The notes: generated by a model not told the origin, from the sequence alone. Positions 22,615 to 34,470 are shown, numbered from the stretch's first letter. The stretch: DNA of 64,000 nt from Chrysoporthe austroafricana (GCA_001051155.2 JYIP02000009.1:868001-932000), one strand, 5' to 3'. A program made the numbers and translations.

Positions 22615-25206
22615 ATGGCGCCAAGAGGTCGGGAGCCTCTGCGGCCCAGCCTGCCGGCCGGTCTTTTGAAGCAGCTCGGAGGCGATATCGACCAGCCTTC
22701 TACGAGGAGAGGCCAGTCACAGGCGTCGCGGAAGGAGCGCCGAAAGCAGGAGAGGGTCCAGAAGCGGCAGCGAGGTGCGCCAGTGCAGAAGAGGACCCCT
22801 GCTGAACGTCCTGCGGCTCGCGCACCCGTCTCACAGAAGGCCGAGGATACCGTGGAGAAACCATCAAGGGCAGCGGCCAAATCTAAATTTAAGGCGAAGG
22901 CTGCTCAACCTGAGTCTGGCGTTGATGACTTTGACGGCTTCTCGGACGATGATAGTGATGACGACGACGACGACGATGAAGACGACGACGACGACGACGA
23001 TGAGTCAGATGAAGAGCAAGAGGACTACAGCAGCCCTGTTGCCCCCAAGGCTTCCAAGGCAACCACAGACAAGTTAGCCAGAGAGGATGCGGAAATCGCG
23101 GCTCTTGAGCGGAAACTGGGCATCAAGAATCGGAAATCTCTGCCAAAGTCCTTCGATGATGACGGCCTCGGTGACCTCTTGGGTGACTTAGACGCAGACA
23201 GTGAAGCCGATGAGGGTTTGAGCGCAAAGAGGAAGCGAAAGGCCGAGGCTGATGAGTGGTTGGCTCAGAAGAGGAGGAAAGCCTTGCAACAGACCGCACA
23301 GGAAAGCGAGCAGGACAGTGATGACGATTTAGATGGCTTGGATGATAGCGAAGACGCAGCTGATTTAGGGAGCGAGGCCGACTCCGTTGAGGACGAGGAT
23401 GGGGAAGCTCTCGACAGCGACAGAAATGATCCCGAAAGCTCGGGTTCGGACGCCGAAGTGAGTGAGAAGCCGGCTCGGAAACGGGAAAATCCGTACGTGG
23501 CCCCAATAACATCGACGGCGCCGGTGCAGAAGTATGTGCCGCCAGCACGACGCCAGGACAGCAGTTCGGACGCAGAGCTGCTGTTGCGTATACGGAGGCA
23601 GACTCAAGGCCTGATCAATCGTCTTACCGAGTCAAATCTTCTTGCTATCCTCGGCGATATCGAGAAGTTATATCGCGATTACCCTAGGCAACACGTCACG
23701 TCCATACTGGTCGACCTATTGCTGATCCAGATATGTGAGCCCACAAGCTTACCAGATACCCTCCTGATTCTCAACGCAGGCTTCTCAACGGCCGTTTACC
23801 AGGCCATTGGACCGGACTTTGGTGCGCAGCTGATACAGCAAACGGTGGTACGGTTCCAGCACCACTTCGCACAGGTCCCTGAAGGAGACACCCAGAATGT
23901 TCCCAAGCATACTTCGAACCTGATCACCTTCCTGTCGGAGATATACAACTTCCAACTGATCCGTTGCAACTTGATCTTCGACTACATCCGGCTCCTGCTC
24001 AGCAACCTGTCCGAGCACAACGCAGAGCTGCTGCTGAGGATTGTCCGCATGGCAGGACATTCGCTTCGGCGCGACGATCCGCTGGCACTCAAGGACATTG
24101 TGGCCCTGATAGGGCCTGCGGTCAAGAAGTTTGGGGAGGGCAATATGTCTGTGCGTACCAAGTTCATGATTGAGAGTATCAACGACTTGAAGAACAACAA
24201 GGTGAAAGCTGGGGCCAGCGCTACAGCGGTAGTCCAGGATCACACGACGCGCATGAAGAAGCTCCTAGGTTCGATGCACACGAGGAAGCTGAAAGCAACC
24301 GAGCCTCTGCGCATTGGGCTGAAGGACATTGAAGAGTCGGACAAGCGAGGCAAGTGGTGGCTCGTCGGAGCAAGCTGGGCCGGGCGGGACGAAGCCCCCG
24401 GGGCGCAGGACGAGGACGCTGCAGGCGGTGGTGACGACGCTGACAGCGATGATGATCTCAGTAACGATGAGGAGATGATACCTGATCTGGCTGCCGTTGG
24501 CAAGGAACATGGAATGAACACGGATGTCCGTCTCTCCATTTTCATCGCCATCATGTCGGCCTGCGACTACGAAGATGCCTACAACCGGTTGGTGAAGCTG
24601 CGCCTCAACAAGGACAGGCAAAAGGAAATCGCCTACGTCGTGATGCAGTGCACTAGCCTCGAGCAACAGTACAACCCATACTACGCTCTGGTGGCGCGCA
24701 AAGTCTGCGGGGATAGCAGGATCAAGTTCGCCTTCCAAGACAGCCTATGGAAGTTCTTTCGGCGGTTGGGAGAGCCCCTTTTCGGGGAGGACGCGGACGC
24801 GGACGAGGAAGACGCCGAGGCGATCGACGCGCGGCGCATCTTCAGCGTAGCCAAGACGTTCGGGTTCCTGATCGCCCACGGCGCGCTGGGGCTGAGCGTG
24901 CTCAAGTGCCTCAACCTGGCCTACGTGCGGCCCAAGACGCGAGACCTGCTCGAGGTCATGTTCATCATGATGTTCCTGGAGCTGCCGAAGGCGGAGAGCG
25001 ATGTGGACAAGGTCGTCGGATCAGTGGCCGACATGCCGGAGCTGTCCAAGGGGCTGCAGTACTTCCTCAAGAAGAGGCTGGTCAAATCGGATCTTTTTGC
25101 CAGCAAGAAGGATGCCAAGAAGGTCAAGAAGGCGTGTCAGACGGCGATCGAGGTCCTTGCTGCCAGCCCTGGAGGAGTGTCGGGGGCCATGGACTTGGGC
25201 GAGTAG
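22615..25206 (+). CDS. SGD1: Sgd1/NOM1 nucleolar MIF4G-MA3 protein
   Basis: A single exon of 864 codons (863 residues) starts at ATG 22615. NOM1/Sgd1 is a nucleolar protein needed for 40S ribosome biogenesis; it binds the DEAD-box helicase Fal1/eIF4A-III through its MIF4G domain. The N-terminus carries the family start LPAGLLKQLGG and a basic, nucleolar-type segment (SRKERRKQERVQKRQ). An acidic D/E region occupies about residues 105-150, with further acidic tracts to about 300. MIF4G begins near residue 322 (LLLRIRRQTQGLINRLTESN) and runs to about 530. MA3 begins near 636 (DVRLSIFIAIMSACDYEDAY) and extends to about 760. The length matches Sgd1 homologues. The GTG just before the ATG is not needed as a start. 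Confidence 0.92.
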   Translation: MAPRGREPLRPSLPAGLLKQLGGDIDQPSTRRGQSQASRKERRKQERVQKRQRGAPVQKRTPAERPAARAPVSQKAEDTVEKPSRAAAKSKFKAKAAQPESGVDDFDGFSDDDSDDDDDDDEDDDDDDDESDEEQEDYSSPVAPKASKATTDKLAREDAEIAALERKLGIKNRKSLPKSFDDDGLGDLLGDLDADSEADEGLSAKRKRKAEADEWLAQKRRKALQQTAQESEQDSDDDLDGLDDSEDAADLGSEADSVEDEDGEALDSDRNDPESSGSDAEVSEKPARKRENPYVAPITSTAPVQKYVPPARRQDSSSDAELLLRIRRQTQGLINRLTESNLLAILGDIEKLYRDYPRQHVTSILVDLLLIQICEPTSLPDTLLILNAGFSTAVYQAIGPDFGAQLIQQTVVRFQHHFAQVPEGDTQNVPKHTSNLITFLSEIYNFQLIRCNLIFDYIRLLLSNLSEHNAELLLRIVRMAGHSLRRDDPLALKDIVALIGPAVKKFGEGNMSVRTKFMIESINDLKNNKVKAGASATAVVQDHTTRMKKLLGSMHTRKLKATEPLRIGLKDIEESDKRGKWWLVGASWAGRDEAPGAQDEDAAGGGDDADSDDDLSNDEEMIPDLAAVGKEHGMNTDVRLSIFIAIMSACDYEDAYNRLVKLRLNKDRQKEIAYVVMQCTSLEQQYNPYYALVARKVCGDSRIKFAFQDSLWKFFRRLGEPLFGEDADADEEDAEAIDARRIFSVAKTFGFLIAHGALGLSVLKCLNLAYVRPKTRDLLEVMFIMMFLELPKAESDVDKVVGSVADMPELSKGLQYFLKKRLVKSDLFASKKDAKKVKKACQTAIEVLAASPGGVSGAMDLGE

Positions 25207-25825
25207 GGGGAGAACATTTTATCACGACTATTTGGATAGGATAGATACCCTTGCAAGCATGGGCAGGTAGATGGAGCGCATAGTTCTCAAGAGTAGCCCC
25301 ACGGCCGCAGCCCGAATTGATCAGAATCAGTAGCCAGTGCGCTGTGTCTAAAAACAAACCAGAGGATGATGCTGGCCAGCGTGGGCTAGAGGTCGTCCCG
25401 GGAGGAAACGCTGTGTCTTGACCCGAGGGGCCGGGAAAGAACGGGGATGATGGGGACGGGGACGACGGCCAGGTGCAGTGCAGGGTTCGCGGCGGCTTAC
25501 TGCTTGCCACAGCTCCCGCGCCAAAAAAAAAGCTCATCCACCCGCTGCACCACACCTCCGCGAACTTGTCTTGTCAGGTGCATGACGACGTGGAACTGAG
25601 CTCAGCCCTCTTGGAATCTTCCGCCCTGCCCCCATTACTCAAACAGCTTCCGGGTTCAGGCACACGAGACCCGTAGTAGCGCGCATCTCTCTCTCGCCGC
25701 CGCTTCTGGTCATTTGGCAACCCGCAGCCTTTTCCTCTCGCCCATCCTCCTCCTCTTCCTCCTACTCCTCCCCCCAGACTTTCGTGTCTTGATCCCCGGC
25801 GCGACCGGCACGCAGCCAAGACAGG
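25207..25825 (+). promoter_or_regulatory. Intergenic and promoter of LPD1
   Basis: A 619-bp gap between the SGD1 stop and the LPD1 start. The last 140 bp (25685-25800) are CT-rich with repeated CCTCCTC steps, a common leader pattern for strongly expressed fungal genes. No gene is visible. Confidence 0.45.
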
Positions 25826-27509
25826 ATGCTCGCCAGCCGTTTAATACCGCGCACAGCGGTCCGCTCTGCGTTCACGAAGCCGACCCTACCCGCCGTCGTG
25901 CCCAGATGGAGGCGGTCGTACGCCACCGAGGCTGAGGAGAAGGACTTGGTCATCATCGGCGGTGGTGTGGCCGGCTATGTCGCCGCCATCAAGGCTGGTC
26001 AGGAGGGATTGAAGGTGCGCGCTCTGCTGTCCCCGCGAGGGCTCCTCCCTGCGCCACCGCGCGCCGCGCCTGCTCCCAGAACACTACTGAACCGGTGTCA
26101 TTCTGTCTAGGTCGCCTGCATCGAGAAGCGCGGTACCCTCGGTGGTACATGTCTGAACGTCGGCTGCATCCCTTCCAAGTCCCTCCTCAACAACTCACAT
26201 CTCTACCACACCATCCTCCACGACACTAAGAACCGCGGTATCGAGGTCAACGATGTCAAGCTCAACCTAGCCCAGCTCATGAAGGCCAAGGAGACCTCCG
26301 TCTCGGGTCTAACCAAGGGTGTCGAGTTCCTCTTCAAGAAGAACGGCGTCGAGTACATCAAGGGCACCGGGTCCTTCGCCAGCGAGCACGAGATCAAGGT
26401 TCAGCTGAACGACGGGGGCGAGACCAGCGTCGTTGGCAAGAACATCCTGATCGCCACCGGCTCCGAGGCCACCCCTTTCCCCGGCCTCGAGATCGACGAG
26501 AAGAAGGTCGTGACGAGCACCGGTGCTATAGCCCTGGAGCAGGTCCCCGAGAAGATGATCGTCATCGGCGGTGGCATCATCGGGCTGGAGATGGCTTCGG
26601 TCTGGTCCCGCCTGGGCGCCAAGGTTACCGTTGTGGAGTTCCTGAACCAGATCGGTGGCCCCGGCATGGACCAGGAAATCGCCAAGCAGACCCAGAAGAT
26701 CCTGAAGAAGCAGGGCATTGACTTCAAGCTGTCCACCAAGGTCGTCAGCGGCGACACCTCTGGCGAGAAGGTCAAGCTGGACGTTGATGCTGCTAAGGGC
26801 GGCAAGGCCGAGTCTGTAAGTCACTTTGCGACTGGGATTCTGTCTGTCTCGTAAGGAGCGGTCTCTGCTGACATCACGACTAATCCCACAGATGGATGCC
26901 GATGTCGTCCTCGTTGCCATTGGCCGCCGGCCGTACACTGCCGGCCTGGGCCTGGAGAACATCGGCATGGAGCTGGACGAGCGCGGACGCGTCATAATTG
27001 ACCAGGAGTACCGAACCAAGTTCCCCCACATCCGGTGTGTCGGAGACGTCACCTTCGGGCCCATGCTCGCGCACAAGGCTGAGGAGGAGGCTGTCGCGGT
27101 CGTCGAGTACATCAAGAAGGGCTACGGCCACGTCAACTACGGCTGCATCCCGTCCGTCATGTACACCTACCCCGAGGTCGCATGGGTCGGCCAGAGCGAG
27201 CAGGACCTCAAGAGCGCCGGCACCCCCTACCGCGTCGGGACCTTCCCCTTCAGCGCCAACTCCCGTGCGAAGACGAACCTCGAGACCGACGGCATGGTCA
27301 AGATGCTGGCAGACCCCGAGACCGATAGGTTGTTGGGCGTGCACATCATCGGCCCCAACGCCGGCGAGATGATTGCTGAGGGTACACTAGCTCTAGAGTA
27401 CGGCGCGTCGTCGGAGGACATCGCAAGGACGTGCCACGCCCATCCCACGCTGGCGGAAGCGTTCAAGGAGGCTGCCATGGCGACGTACTCAAAAGCCATC
27501 CACTTCTGA
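25826..27509 (+). CDS. LPD1: Dihydrolipoamide dehydrogenase (E3), mitochondrial
   Basis: Three exons, 25826-26014, 26111-26815 and 26892-27509, with introns of 96 and 76 bp; 503 residues. The enzyme is the FAD-dependent E3 subunit shared by the pyruvate and 2-oxoglutarate dehydrogenase complexes and the glycine cleavage system, reoxidising dihydrolipoamide with NAD+. A mitochondrial presequence (R-rich, about 1-33) precedes the FAD-binding [10 protein letters not shown] (42-51). The redox-active disulfide is C77/C82 in GGTCLNVGC. The NAD-binding fold has [10 protein letters not shown] in the second exon. The catalytic dyad at the dimer interface is H482/E487 in HAHPTLAE. All catalytic residues are present and the length is normal. 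Third codon positions are strongly C-biased, consistent with high expression. Confidence 0.97.
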
Positions 27510-27751
27510 GGAGGACACGGGTGTACATTAGGTGGAATGTTCGCATGTACATGAGACTTTGCATCATCCCTGGGGCGGTCATGACTGGAACAGGTGGTGC
27601 GCAGGAGTAATAGAACCGGCAGCGAATGGACTGGCAAGAGGCTTCGAAGCAAATGTTCATGTCTGTGAAGCCCCCGTGAAGCTCACATTACCACTGCGTC
27701 TGCTCTATGTACTTAACTGTAGTAGGACAACCTCCCCTTGCTGCTGCGGCA

Positions 27752-28571
27752 TCACATCATCTGGAAGTGGCACCGGCTACAGCTGAACTCCGGGCCGTTG
27801 TGGCTGGCCTGTCCCCCAAGGCCTCCGCCAAACATAGGAGGGGGAAACCTAGCCGCTGGTGAGAAGTGCACACCTCCGCCGCCGCCGCCGCATCCGGGCC
27901 CCGCTGCGCCCAGAGCCAGACCCAGTCCGCTGAGAAACATGTTGAGGTTGTTGTTGCTGTCCAGGCTCTGATTTCCCAGGCCGAACCCACCGCCACAATT
28001 AGGCTGCTGGATATGTCCCGCGGGGATAACGAAGACATTGTTGGAGCCCATGTACGGCCTCGTGGCGGCCGGGCAGGTGTGGCACATGCAGGCTATGTTA
28101 ATATTGTTGGTGTGGCCGCACATGTTGACGTTCCCGGAGCCGGTGCCGGTGCAGGTGCAGCCGTAGGAATGACAGGGTGACGGGGACGGTGAGCAGGATG
28201 GGAGACTGCACCCCCAGAGGGCACCACCACCACCACCACCACCACCACCACTGGCAGAGCGACACCCGAGGGCGTCGCCCGCGAGCCGGGTCAGGTGGTT
28301 CTGCAGTATGAGGCGGGTGAAGAGGGCGCCGAGCGCGTCGAGGCTAAGGGCGTCGGGACCGCCGGCGCCGGGGAAGAGGAGGTCGTTGATGCTGGCACTG
28401 GTCCTGTCAGGACGGCGCCCGTAGCCCATGCTCCACGCTGGAAGTCCGGGTTAGCGTTCGTTGACGATGATGGCTGGAGACTTGGAGAGGACTACTCTGC
28501 TCGGCCCAGCCTCCAGGCTGTTGGATGTATATGAAGGGCCAGCCGCTGCCGCCCCAGTATCGATTGCGCAT
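27752..28571 (-). CDS. Gly/Cys/Asn-rich hypothetical protein, two exons
   Basis: Exon 28571-28496 (starting MRNRYWGGSGWPF) joins exon 28437-27752 across a 58-bp intron with donor GTAGTC, a GCTAAC branch point and a CAG acceptor. The product is 253 residues. The junction gives GGWAEQTWSMGYGRRPDRTS in one frame. The N-terminal ~85 residues look globular (SINDLLFPGAGGPDALSL, ALFTRLILQNHLTRLAG). After a poly-Gly run encoded by (CAC)10 come many cysteines and asparagines (CHSYGCTCTG, NMCGHTN, ACMCHTCPA), a second poly-Gly run, and a C-terminal CSRC. There is no signal peptide. Codons favour C in third position, supporting a real gene. I do not recognise the family; metal binding is possible but not shown. 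If the first exon is wrong, translation could begin at the internal ATG at 28429. Confidence 0.6.
28222..28251. repeat. (CAC)10 trinucleotide repeat
   Basis: Thirty bases of uninterrupted CAC on the plus strand encode the poly-glycine run of the Gly/Cys-rich protein on the minus strand. Its length is likely polymorphic. Confidence 0.9.
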
Positions 28572-29837
28572 GGCGGAGTGGGCGGGGTGTTCCGGATAGG
28601 GATGGGATTTTTTCACGACCGAGCGTAGTCAGCCGGCGAGGATCTCACTATAATCTTCTATAAATTGGAGAGGATCATGCGGACTCTTTCCACGACAATA
28701 ACGAGCTGGGTATCTATATGGCAACGGGACGCGGAGGCACGCCTCGCGTGAGTCGTATCCCGAGGAGGATGTTTGCCCTCGACGTCGCCCCAAGTCCGTC
28801 CGTCTCCCCCCGGGCTCTGTCCTACCTACCACACAGCCCTCCAGCAGCCACCCGTCACCTGACTGAGCGTCACGGCCGGCGACCTCTGACCGTACAAACA
28901 ACCATGGAAGGGTGCATAGCAGCCCTCGCAGAGCGTCACGTCTTCGGATGAAAGGGCGGTGGCAGCTCAAGTCCAGCACTCGTCTCGGCCGGGGGGCACA
29001 CAACATCGACAGAGAAAGTCTCTAGCTGGGAACAAGGAGCCTACGCTTATAGTCGCCAAGCTCCCATGTTGATGTTGATCCGTAGACCCAGGGATGAGTA
29101 GAGACTATGTGCAGTGGGACCCTCGGCCTCAGTCCCACCTGCCCAAGAACGTTGGGACGGAAGCCTTGGTCTGTGCCACTGAAGGCTTGAAAACGACAAC
29201 CTGACGACCTGCTATACTACTATGTATGTACTACCCCAGTAGTACGCACTGGCCGTCATATACCTGCTGGTGGGTGCACGTGTGGTGATAACAGCACAGG
29301 GCCCGTGCGGCTGTTGGCCCCCGCGGCAAGGGGGCTCCACGGCTCCACCCGAGCAGCAGAGGAGAGAGGACTGCGCCTCACTAGCCTCGACCCCCCCTCA
29401 ACAACAGCTTGGAGCTCCCCAAGCTTGTCCCAGTGGCCGCGGCGGCGCCAGAGAGAAAGGTGTGATTCTGGCATGCCGGCACAGATCACATCCGGGGAAA
29501 CGTACGAGCTTGCTCCTTGTCGCACACCACACCACGCACCAGCGTTGCAAAGCAGCGGTGTGGACCCCAGAGCTGCAGACCCCAGCTTGCTGTTCCCTCT
29601 TCCTGCTGGTTTCAATCGCTCTCGTTTCGTCTCCTGCAAGGCGGCGAACCAGTCCTCGTCCTGCCTCGCGGGGTTACCTCGACCACTTCCGCGTCCTCGA
29701 CAGGGCCTCGCATCTCGACCGAGCCGCTGCAGACTGCTCACCCTCTGCACGCCACACGCCGTCTGGCAGGTCGCAGAACTGACGCAGACGGGATCCTGAA
29801 CCGCCGTTGGCCGTGGCCGTGACGTGACTTCTGCGTG
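28572..29837. promoter_or_regulatory. Divergent intergenic region upstream of the Δ8-desaturase
   Basis: About 1.27 kb between divergent starts. TATA-like TATAATCTTCTATAAATTG occurs at 28650-28668, close to the 5' side of the Gly/Cys-rich gene. A 125-codon minus-strand frame at 28629-29006 has no family resemblance. CT-rich sequence occurs at 29575-29720 before the desaturase. No other gene is supported. Confidence 0.4.
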
Positions 29838-31645
29838 ATGCCCACCATGGGAGAGAGCGGGCCTCGGGCGGCAGCTCGTACCTACCCTGTGATGACGAGG
29901 CGGGAGATCGAAGGCCTCATCGCCGACGGGAGGTTTATCATCATCAAGGACCAGTACGTCCTCAAGGTGGACGCCTGGATGAAATACCATCCCGGTGGGG
30001 ACAAGGCCATCCGGCACATGGTCGGCCGAGATGCCACAGATGAAGTCAACGTGTGCGTACCACCTCGATCTCGCGTGAGCAGTCTTCGATCAACGGGAGG
30101 ACATCCGCACTGACCCCGCCTGATGCTAGTCTTCACTCGCCCGAAGCCCGGGCCATGATGGACAAATACAGGATCGGGAGGATCAACCACCGATGGCAGA
30201 ACATGCTGCCTCCCATCCAGGGCGGCGTCTTCAGGCCGCGGGGCGCACCCGACGATGACGAGGACGAGGATGCTGTCGAGTGTCCTGACAAGGACTCGTC
30301 AGACTCTAGTCATGCTAGCTCGCGATCCCCCTCGCCCGTCTTCGACACCGCCGGTCACGGCGGACACTCTCTACGCAGCCGCGGGGGCAGTGCTGTCTCG
30401 TCCGCCCCGCGGGCCTCCTCCTCGACGTCGGTCACCTCCGCCGAAGAGGACGAGCCCGTCGACGATATGAGCCTTCTGGATCGCAGGACGATGCAGGAGA
30501 TCCAGCAGGATATGGGCATCTATCCCGCCCTCGACGCCGCCACGCAGGACAACATCGTCGCCAAGTACCGCCAGCTAAACGAGCGGATCAGGGCCGAGGG
30601 CCTGTTCCAGTGTAACTACTCTGCATACGCCATCGAGTGCTGCCGGTACACGCTGCTCTTCAGTCTCTTTCTGCTGTTCCTGAACTGGAAGTGGTACGCC
30701 ACGAGCGGCTTCTGGCTCGGTTTCTTCTGGCACCAGTTGGTCTTCACGGCCCACGATGCAGGCCACATGGGCATCACCCACCACTTCCACGCCGACACCG
30801 TCATCGGCATCATCATCGCCGACTTCCTGGGCGGTCTGTCCCTGGGCTGGTGGAAGAGGAACCACAATGTCCACCACATCGTGACCAACTCCCCCGAGCA
30901 CGATCCGGATATCGAGCACATGCCTTTCTTCGCCATCTCGCACCGGTTTCTAGCGAGCCTGCGGTCTAGCTACTATGAGCGGGTCATGGCGTATGATGCC
31001 TTCGCGAAGGCCATGCTGCGTGTGCAGCACTACACCTACTATGCCATCCTGCTCTTCGGCCGGTTCAACCTCTACCGCCTGTCGTGGGAATACCTCCTCG
31101 GTGGACAGGCGCCCCGCAGGGGCCCGGCGTGGTGGCACAGCTGGCTCGAGCTGGCGGGCCAGGCCTTCTTCTGGGTGTGGTTTGGCTATGGTGTGGTGTA
31201 TAGGTCGATCGATAGCAACTGGGGGCGCTTCGTCTTCGTCATGGTCAGCCACATGGTGACCATGCCGCTGCACGTGCAGATCACCCTGTCGCACTTCGCG
31301 ATGAGCACGGCAGACCTGGGGCCCGGCGAGTCCTTCCCGCAGAAGATGCTGCGCACGACCATGGATGTGGACTGCCCGCAGTGGCTCGACTTCTTCCACG
31401 GCGGCCTGCAGTTCCAGGCCATCCACCACCTGTACCCGCGGATCCCACGGCACAACCTCCGGGCGACCCAGAGGCTCGTCCAGGAGTTCTGCGAGGAGGT
31501 CGGGATCCCCTACGCGCTGTACGGCTTTGTCGGCGGGAACCGGAAGGTCATTGGCCGGCTGGCAGATGTCGCGAAGCAGGCGGCCATCCTCGCAAAGTGC
31601 CAGCAGGTGCTCGCGGAGAGTGGCGACCCGCTGCATCACCACTGA
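29838..31645 (+). CDS. Sphingolipid Δ8-(E)-desaturase with N-terminal cytochrome b5
   Basis: Exons 29838-30052 and 30130-31645 (77-bp intron, GTGCGT donor) encode 576 residues. The enzyme introduces the Δ8 double bond into the long-chain base of ceramides, an ER step towards fungal glucosylceramide. The cytochrome b5 domain is at about 17-110 with the haem-ligand motif HPGG at 51-54. A low-complexity acidic/serine linker follows (about 130-190). The membrane desaturase domain carries three histidine boxes: HDAGH (280-284), HNVHH (317-321) and QAIHH (501-505). The Gln at the start of the third box is diagnostic of front-end and sphingolipid Δ8 desaturases. Hydrophobic segments flank the boxes as expected. 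The first ATG (29838) is used; a second in-frame ATG lies three codons downstream. Confidence 0.92.
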
Positions 31646-34213
31646 TAAGGTTCTGAGCGGCGCTGTGATTCGGCGGCGGTGGTAGCGTGGTTCGATGGGG
31701 GCTGTCACGCTTTGATAGACATGGCCATTTAGATGTCACGGGACCCCCGGAGCGGGCCCCGAGGGGCGCTGGCAGGATCCGAGATGCTTGATAGAAAAAG
31801 AACAAGAGCGAAAAGAGAGGCATCATAGCGCCGTCCTTAAATTCCATCCGAGACACTACGATCCTGCGTGCTTTGATCGCGAGGTCTCTCATCGCCGTCT
31901 TTGCTTCTGCGCTGCTCTGCGATCCGGACCTTTCGCTCCCTCAACCTCTCCGAGTCTTCGGCAGGACAGGTCATCTGCCATGCTTTTTTTTTATTGTTAT
32001 TTTTGTTTTGGTTCGGGCGGTCTCGCAGACATGTGACCTGGTTGGACACCTGCAGGATGAGATAGGCGAGAGCCCCAGAATCCCGGAATTAGCAACTCGC
32101 TTAACATCGTAGCCCACATTTTCTCTGCCGTGCGTGCTCCGGTACTGGAAGTACATGCGAGTGTCCGACATGCGGCTCGAAGGTCAGTCATGCGTGTCGA
32201 TGTTACTGTGCCATCCGTATGCTCTCCCTGTCATACCTGTGCCTCTCGATGTCGTCTCTTGGTCTTCGGCTGACGCACGCATATGCACCGACCAGGATAG
32301 CTTCTTTTGCTCCTCCTCACGCCATCACGGGAGCCCGGGGCAGCGCCAGCCGCAGGCCTCTTGCGAAGAGACTTCCCGAACGGGCAGCGCCAGCTCGCTG
32401 GCCACGTTCTCGGCTCTGTCTGGTGATTGATTGTGCTCCTGCCGTCCCACAGACCCCATGCCGACCCCGCCCCATAAACTTGAGACTTGAAACGAACGGT
32501 GACAGCGATCAGGGTACTGGCCTTGACGTGCCTGGCCTGCCCTGTCTCCACAAGGCAGACAGCTCTTCCCTCACCGACAGAGTTTCGACGGCGCTGACGG
32601 TGCATTGATTGAGATCTTATTTCTCCCCCAGCCACAAGTTGGTTTTTTGTTTTTTTTCCCTCTCTCCCTCCCCCCCTCTTTCTCCTAATCTCGTATATGC
32701 CTTGCCAGCTAGACGTTTGTTTTGTCGAGAAGAAAGGGGCTGCCGCCAAGGACACGAGGTGTTTGGTGTAGATAATTTTGCCTCTCGTGGTGGGGAGGGA
32801 AGCACCAAGAATCTGCACGAGTACCTGCGCAGCGGCTGTCGGGAGTTATTGTCGATAATCGGACGGCCTTGCCGATTTCGTGCAGCAGCTGCGTACTCAG
32901 TATGTCCTGGTGCAGAGGATCTGGTTGTATCTAGGCCCCGGAGCATATAAGTATGCACGGGCTAATATCACCCAAGATCGACCTGCCATGATCAGAGAAG
33001 GAGATGACCGATACGTCAGGAGGGGCCTGGAGGGGCAGCGTCAATGAGTACAGCGGGGTAGGAGAGCGAGTGGACGTCTCGGGAGGGCTGCCGAGTGACG
33101 TGAACCGGGCTGCCGTCTGTCTTCTGACCGAACACAATACGGAGCACCTCCGTGTACATCATGCCTCCTCCCCCACAGCCTCTTCTGCTGACCTGGATCA
33201 AGCAAAACCAAAAAAAAACACCCCAAGCTGCTCTTCCGCGTACAGACGGCCAGAGCGGTGAGCAGGGATTCAGATCTCGGGGAAATCACCCTCCCTCGAT
33301 GCCGTCCGCCTGCGCTCGACGTCACGGTGAGGCTGCCGCCCCAGCAAGCTCAGACGAGCCTGCAGCTTCCCTGCTACGTACACACAAAACTCCGTCGCAG
33401 CTTAATATATCATATGATACCTATCGCCGCAGATTTGCGCACATGGCCGACAGGGTTCAGTCGGGTTGATCGGGCGAAACATGCAGAAAATGACAGCCCG
33501 GGGTTCTCGAGTTCGCAGTAGCAGTTGACCCACAGCCCACCCAGGGACCAGCTGGTGGTGTCCTGACACCGAGTATTACCAGGACCGGGCTTCCTCATAC
33601 CGCCGACTGTCACGTCCTGCTCCGTCCCTGGAGGGCAAAAAGCTTTTCTGCGATGGCCTAGAAACTTGATCAGGCGAGAGACAGGGTCCGAGGTGTCGCT
33701 TCCGAGTGGTGCGCTGCACAGGTGCTGTGGGCCGGATCTTGAAGTTGCTTATGGGGCTCGACTCTCACCCTGGGTCCAGCTCTGGCACTGCTGGAACCGA
33801 GAAGCAATGACCCCCAGAAGAAAGCCAGCTCTTACCGATATTTGACTTGACATGGGCAAGCCTGGGGCTTCAGAGGCCCTGCTGGGGCCATCGTATATTT
33901 CAAGGCTCAGGCGCAACTCTGGACAGACCGACCATCGCCCCGACTGCACCTCTCTCCATATCTGCACCCGATATCCTCCCCTCTCATACGAACATTGGCC
34001 CGTGTACTACTTCGGGTGGGCTTTAGATAAGTCATCAGATTCAAGCTCAACTTCAATTTGGCCGGGCCTCGCGACGAGAGGTCATTTGGGCTGCCTTTAT
34101 CAACCCAACTCCACTCCACGGTCCGGATCTGAAGACCTCGTCGTCCCCCCTACAACCGCCAAAGACCACAGATCGGACCAGGGTCAGAAAGGCCCAGACC
34201 TCACCAGCCCAGC
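31646..34213. other. Long intergenic region, no supported gene
   Basis: About 2.6 kb. It contains a T-rich block at 31981-32010 and a T/C block at 32640-32690, which are common in fungal UTRs and promoters. Short frames on both strands lack coding bias or motifs. No tRNA or repeat was seen. The last ~200 bp serve as the leader of the small SMP-like gene. Confidence 0.4.
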
Positions 34214-34470
34214 ATGGGAAAAGGAAGGATGGATGAGGCTGCCGCGGAGCGGATAAAGAAGGCTAGAGGTGAAAAGGTAAGCCAACAAACGGGCCAGCGC
34301 CTTTGCAGTCAGCATTCTGACGGGCATCGCGCCCTGTGCAGGATGATTTCGCGAGGAGAGCCGCACTGGCTGCCAAAACGAACAAGGAGACTTCAGGACA
34401 ATCGCAAGGTGGGAGTCAGGGCGGCAACAACGGGGGAAAACAGGGCGGGGGAGGGGCTGCTAAGAAGTGA
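34214..34470 (+). CDS. Small SMP-like (seed-maturation-protein type) hydrophilic protein
   Basis: Two exons, 34214-34276 and 34342-34470, are split by a 65-bp intron (GTAAGC donor, GTGCAG acceptor). The product has 63 residues. The first half, MDEAAAERIKKARGEK then DDFARRAALAAKTNK, follows the D/E-AAxRIxxARG-D/K-FxxRAxxAAxxN pattern of the SMP (PF04927-like) module found in plant late-embryogenesis and small fungal proteins. The second half is a Gly/Gln/Asn tail ending AAKK. No cysteine, signal peptide or membrane segment is present. Such proteins are often abundant in conidia or under desiccation, but a role here is only inference. Both exons are needed for the module, which supports the splice. 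Confidence 0.7.

Noticed and set aside
28629..29006. 125-codon minus-strand frame upstream of the Gly/Cys-rich gene
   Set aside because: Mixed codon use and no motif; lies in what should be a promoter region.
30950..31708. 252-codon minus-strand frame
   Set aside because: Antisense shadow of the Δ8-desaturase exon caused by strong third-position GC bias.
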